A DNA stretch of 21,158 bases. Origin: a virus. This document shows, piece by piece, positions 20,051-21,158 of the stretch. The position numbers and the translations under genes are program-made. The number at the start of each line of letters is the position of its first letter. Position 1 is the first letter of the stretch. Location: positions 1 through 21,158 of the IMG/VR virus record IMGVR_UViG_3300008107_000771. One strand, written 5' to 3'. The notes below the pieces were generated by a model, which saw only the letters and a program-made list of their open reading frames with translations, had not been told where the DNA came from and searched no databases.

Positions 20051-20159
20051 TATAAAAACACATTACCTCGCAGTATAGCCGAATCTGTATGTGACTCCTA
20101 GTTGTAACCAAGCGTGAGAACTTGGGGAGTGCGATTCTCATAAGTGTGTTTTTATATGG
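20048..20159 (+). ncRNA. Long stem RNA element between tRNA-Gln and tRNA-Ser
   Basis: CCATATAAAAACACA (20048-20062) and TGTGTTTTTATATGG (20145-20159) form a perfect 15-bp stem starting at the CCA end of tRNA-Gln. Inside, GAATC/GATTC (20081-20085 with 20133-20137), ACTCC/GGAGT (20094-20098 with 20126-20130) and CCAAG/CTTGG (20108-20112 with 20121-20125) make a nested hairpin. It is no canonical tRNA: no GG in a D loop, no TTCRA T loop (only TGCGATT) and no CCA. It recalls the stable non-tRNA RNAs C and D within the T4 tRNA cluster. Confidence 0.65.
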
Positions 20160-20226
20160 TGTTTAATCCCGTGGTTAACTCCACCAGACCGATACGTTTA
20201 GAGCGTGTTGAAGTAAGGGACACCAT
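20156..20226 (+). ncRNA. Second structured RNA element before tRNA-Ser
   Basis: ATGGTG (20156-20161) pairs with CACCAT (20221-20226), stacked on TCCC/GGGA (20167-20170 with 20217-20220) with a five-base bulge. Two inner hairpins follow: GTGG/CCAC (20171-20184) and ATACG/CGTGT (20192-20208). The overall Y shape has no T arm. The left strand overlaps the right arm of the preceding element by four bases, so the two outer helices compete at their ends. Confidence 0.55.
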
Positions 20227-20234
20227 TTAATTTT

Positions 20235-20326
20235 GGAAACGTGGCAGAGTCCGGTTTATTGCTACAGTCTTGAAAACTGTCGATTCAGAAATGGGTCCGT
20301 GAGTTCGAATCTCACCGTTTCCACCA
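20235..20326 (+). tRNA. trnS-UGA: tRNA-Ser (anticodon UGA, CCA encoded)
   Basis: Acceptor GGAAACG/CGTTTCC is perfect; discriminator A and CCA (20324-20326). Anticodon stem ACAGT/ACTGT with loop CTTGAAA (TGA at 20271-20273), a long variable arm as expected for Ser, and T arm GTGAG-TTCGAAT-CTCAC. The discriminator A differs from the usual bacterial G73 for Ser. It reads UCA and related codons. Confidence 0.94.
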
Positions 20327-20341
20327 ATTTTAGGAGTTCTT

Positions 20342-20518
20342 ATGAACGAAGATTTAGTTTATCGTTTGAGAAAACGTGCTGAAATTCGCAGACAAATTAC
20401 TACAAGGAAGTCGGTGCAAGAAAATGCACCAGATAGAATTGCAGATTTGCTAGAAGAAGCGGCAAATAGAATTGAAGAATTGGAGAGTGGGCAGGACGGT
20501 AATGCACCGGTTTGCTAA
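20342..20518 (+). CDS. 58-aa protein ending inside tRNA-Ser(GCU)
   Basis: Starts at ATG 20342 with a good TAGGAG site (20331-20336). The product begins MNEDLVYRLRKRAEIRRQIT and contains a coiled helix, APDRIADLLEEAANRIEELE, of a type common in small phage proteins; the function is unknown. The last 37 bases overlap the tRNA-Ser gene at 20482, and the stop codon TAA (20516-20518) is formed by the anticodon-loop bases following GC. The same transcript must therefore be either translated or cut by RNase P at 20482, which would limit expression. The position just after tRNA-Ser(UGA) and the ribosome site make it a likely real gene. Confidence 0.72.
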   Translation: MNEDLVYRLRKRAEIRRQITTRKSVQENAPDRIADLLEEAANRIEELESGQDGNAPVC

Positions 20519-20571
20519 ACCGCAGGCTTCAGGAATGAGGTCACTGGGTTCGACTCCCAGACTCTCCACCA
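20482..20571 (+). tRNA. trnS-GCU: tRNA-Ser (anticodon GCU, CCA encoded)
   Basis: Acceptor GGAGAGT/ACTCTCC is perfect, discriminator A, CCA at 20569-20571. Anticodon loop TTGCTAA with GCT, long class II variable arm, T arm CTGGG-TTCGACT-CCCAG. It reads AGC/AGU. The 5' 37 bases are shared with the coding sequence that ends at 20518. Confidence 0.93.
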
Positions 20572-20572
20572 T

Positions 20573-20664
20573 GCCCCTATAGTTTAACGGTAAAACGGCG
20601 GATTTATATCCCGTAAGCAACAGATAATTGGTTCATCTGGGTTCGATTCCCGGTGGGGGTACCA
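20573..20664 (+). tRNA. Class II tRNA of uncertain identity (anticodon UAU by position)
   Basis: Acceptor GCCCCTA/TGGGGGT (two G-T pairs), discriminator A, CCA at 20662-20664. D arm GTTT/AAAC; T arm CTGGG-TTCGATT-CCCGG. The anticodon arm GCGGA-TTTATAT-CCCGT leaves A31-C39 unpaired and puts TAT in the anticodon position (would read AUA, Ile). A 22-base variable region with an AAC/GTT hairpin is class II, normal for Leu, Ser or Tyr but not Ile. A shifted loop (TTA or ATA) is possible but pairs worse. Confidence 0.85.
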
Positions 20665-20675
20665 AAAGGATTTTT

Positions 20676-20876
20676 ATGTACAAAGTAATTGGTAAAGAAG
20701 AAACATTCAAAGTTCTTACACTTGCTGAAGCAATGAACATTGCCAAGCATATGAATGAGTTCGTGAGAATTGTTGGAAAAGATTTTGAAATTGTTGGCAT
20801 CTTTGGTGTTGACTCTGTGGAAGATCCAAACTATGATGGTTGGATTTCACGTAAGAAAGATAAAATGTCGGTGTGA
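20676..20876 (+). CDS. 66-aa hypothetical protein ending inside tRNA-Cys
   Basis: ATG 20676 follows AAAAGGA with suitable spacing, 11 bases after the preceding tRNA; a longer upstream frame would start within that tRNA and is not credible. The product begins MYKVIGKEETFKVLTLAEAM and continues with a beta-alpha-beta-like pattern (FVRIVGKDFEIVGIFGVDSV) and a basic end (ISRKKDKMSV). No domain is recognised. The last 10 bases overlap tRNA-Cys, with the TGA stop at 20874-20876 just beyond the acceptor strand of the tRNA. The same arrangement occurs with the gene at 20342. Confidence 0.75.
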   Translation: MYKVIGKEETFKVLTLAEAMNIAKHMNEFVRIVGKDFEIVGIFGVDSVEDPNYDGWISRKKDKMSV

Positions 20877-20942
20877 CCCGAATGGCTAGGGAACGGATTG
20901 CAACCCCGTTACATGCAGGTTCAACTCCTGTCACCGACTCCA
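20867..20942 (+). tRNA. trnC-GCA: tRNA-Cys (anticodon GCA, CCA encoded)
   Basis: Acceptor GTCGGTG/CACCGAC is perfect; discriminator U (T), typical for Cys; CCA at 20940-20942. Anticodon loop TTGCAAC with GCA and the stem ACGGA/CCCGT leaving A31-C39 open, T arm GCAGG-TTCAACT-CCTGT. The 5' ten bases are shared with the small gene ending at 20876. Confidence 0.94.
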
Positions 20943-20947
20943 AGATG

Positions 20948-20965
20948 TGTTGTATTTTTACAACA
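20948..20965 (+). repeat. 18-bp palindrome TGTTGTA-N4-TACAACA upstream of tRNA promoter 2
   Basis: Arms (20948-20954 and 20959-20965) are identical to those at 19869-19886, with four bases between. It sits 15 bases before the -35 of the second tRNA promoter. It could also act as a weak hairpin after tRNA-Cys. Confidence 0.6.
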
Positions 20966-20980
20966 ACGTGCAAATAGATG

Positions 20981-21008
20981 TTGACAAAACCTCTGGTTGT
21001 GTTATACT
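20981..21008 (+). promoter_or_regulatory. Sigma70 promoter of tRNA unit 2
   Basis: TTGACA (20981-20986), 16-bp spacer, TATACT (21003-21008). The same geometry as at 19893, leading into the second leader copy. Confidence 0.86.
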
Positions 21009-21017
21009 CTATGCATA

Positions 21018-21063
21018 GATTGAGAAATCAATCAAATGTTCTTTAAAAAGTTAAGTGTAATTT
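21018..21063 (+). promoter_or_regulatory. rRNA-like leader, copy 2 (hairpin plus boxA-like element)
   Basis: The same GATTGA/TCAATC hairpin with GAAA loop (21018-21033), then TGTTCTTTAAAAAG and AAGTGTAATTT, nearly identical to 19930-19974 with one inserted base and one substitution after the hairpin. It precedes tRNA-Glu. Confidence 0.7.
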
Positions 21064-21067
21064 TTGT

Positions 21068-21142
21068 GCTCCTGTCGTCTACTGGCTAGGACGCTGCCCT
21101 TTCAAGGCGGAGAAGACGGATCGAAACCGTTCGGGAGTACCA
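21068..21142 (+). tRNA. trnE-UUC: tRNA-Glu (anticodon UUC, CCA encoded)
   Basis: Acceptor GCTCCTG/CGGGAGT (with two G-T pairs), discriminator A, CCA at 21140-21142. Anticodon loop CTTTCAA with TTC, D arm GTC..GAC with GGCTAGG loop as in other tRNA-Glu, T loop ATCGAAA in a GACGG/CCGTT arm. It is the first tRNA of unit 2, which runs on beyond the window. Confidence 0.92.
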
Positions 21143-21158
21143 TATGTTTAGTGTTATC

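Noticed and set aside
20051-20160. A tRNA gene with a long variable arm in the first RNA element
   Set aside because: No D-loop GG, no TTCRA T loop, no CCA, and the nested stems ACTCC/GGAGT and GAATC/GATTC exclude a cloverleaf.
20628-20675. Upstream extension of the 66-aa gene
   Set aside because: It would begin inside the class II tRNA; ATG 20676 has the ribosome site.
1-21158. CRISPR array, insertion sequence or integrase
   Set aside because: No regularly spaced repeats, no transposase or recombinase motifs; the only mobile-type gene is the HNH endonuclease.

Overview
This window is a segment of a T4-like myovirus genome, with every gene on the + strand. It runs from the end of the major capsid gene (gp23) through recombination, replication and late-transcription genes to a tRNA cluster. 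The gene order 23 / tail-tube-like / uvsY / uvsW / 55 / 47 / 46 and 45 / 44 / 62 / regA, the short gp62, and the peptide deformylase, Hsp20 and 2OG-Fe(II) oxygenase genes resemble marine T4-like cyanophages more than T4. No photosynthesis gene is present. Promoters are close to the sigma70 consensus (TTGACA, 16-17 bp, TATAAT). The two tRNA transcripts begin with a hairpin plus GTTCTTTAAAAA, which resembles proteobacterial (especially betaproteobacterial) rRNA leaders. The host is therefore probably a Gram-negative proteobacterium; this is inference.

Layout. 1-1153: end of the capsid gene, a strong terminator, a CTAAATA late promoter and a tail-tube-like gene. 1131-3504: perfect-consensus promoter, uvsY, uvsW and an LSm-like gene. 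3581-8862: late sigma factor gp55, cytidylyltransferase-like enzyme, HNH endonuclease, a gp47 that appears to lack its middle, 2OG oxygenase, gp46 and peptide deformylase, mostly coupled by ATGA or taATG overlaps. 8846-10201: a DruA-like (DUF4338-like) protein. 10227-10632: a self-contained promoter/HTH gene/terminator cassette. 10648-12107: glycosyltransferase and dNMP kinase. 12051-15176: sliding clamp, DsbA-like protein, a small Tat-signal protein, clamp loader 44/62 and RegA, without DNA polymerase downstream. 15177-15391: a highly structured non-coding leader before hsp20. 15851-19630: small protein, phosphoesterase, tRNA-Arg, a split rubrerythrin/rubredoxin pair, dCMP deaminase, SprT-like protease and a glycosyltransferase-like protein. 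19650-21158: a free-standing structured ncRNA gene, then two tRNA transcription units with near-identical leaders. These carry Gln, Ser(UGA), Ser(GCU), an odd class II tRNA, Cys and Glu, two non-tRNA structured RNAs and two tiny genes that end inside tRNAs.

How it works together. The 45/44/62 clamp and loader serve DNA replication; with gp55 the clamp also activates late promoters, of which CTAAATA and TATAAATA are candidates here. UvsY, UvsW, gp46 and gp47 form the recombination-dependent replication set. RegA would repress translation of early mRNAs. dNMP kinase and dCMP deaminase feed nucleotide supply. The rubrerythrin/rubredoxin pair suggests peroxide or redox protection. The most notable signals are non-coding: the rRNA-like leaders, the two structured RNAs at 15.2 kb and 19.7 kb, and the RNA elements inside the tRNA cluster.
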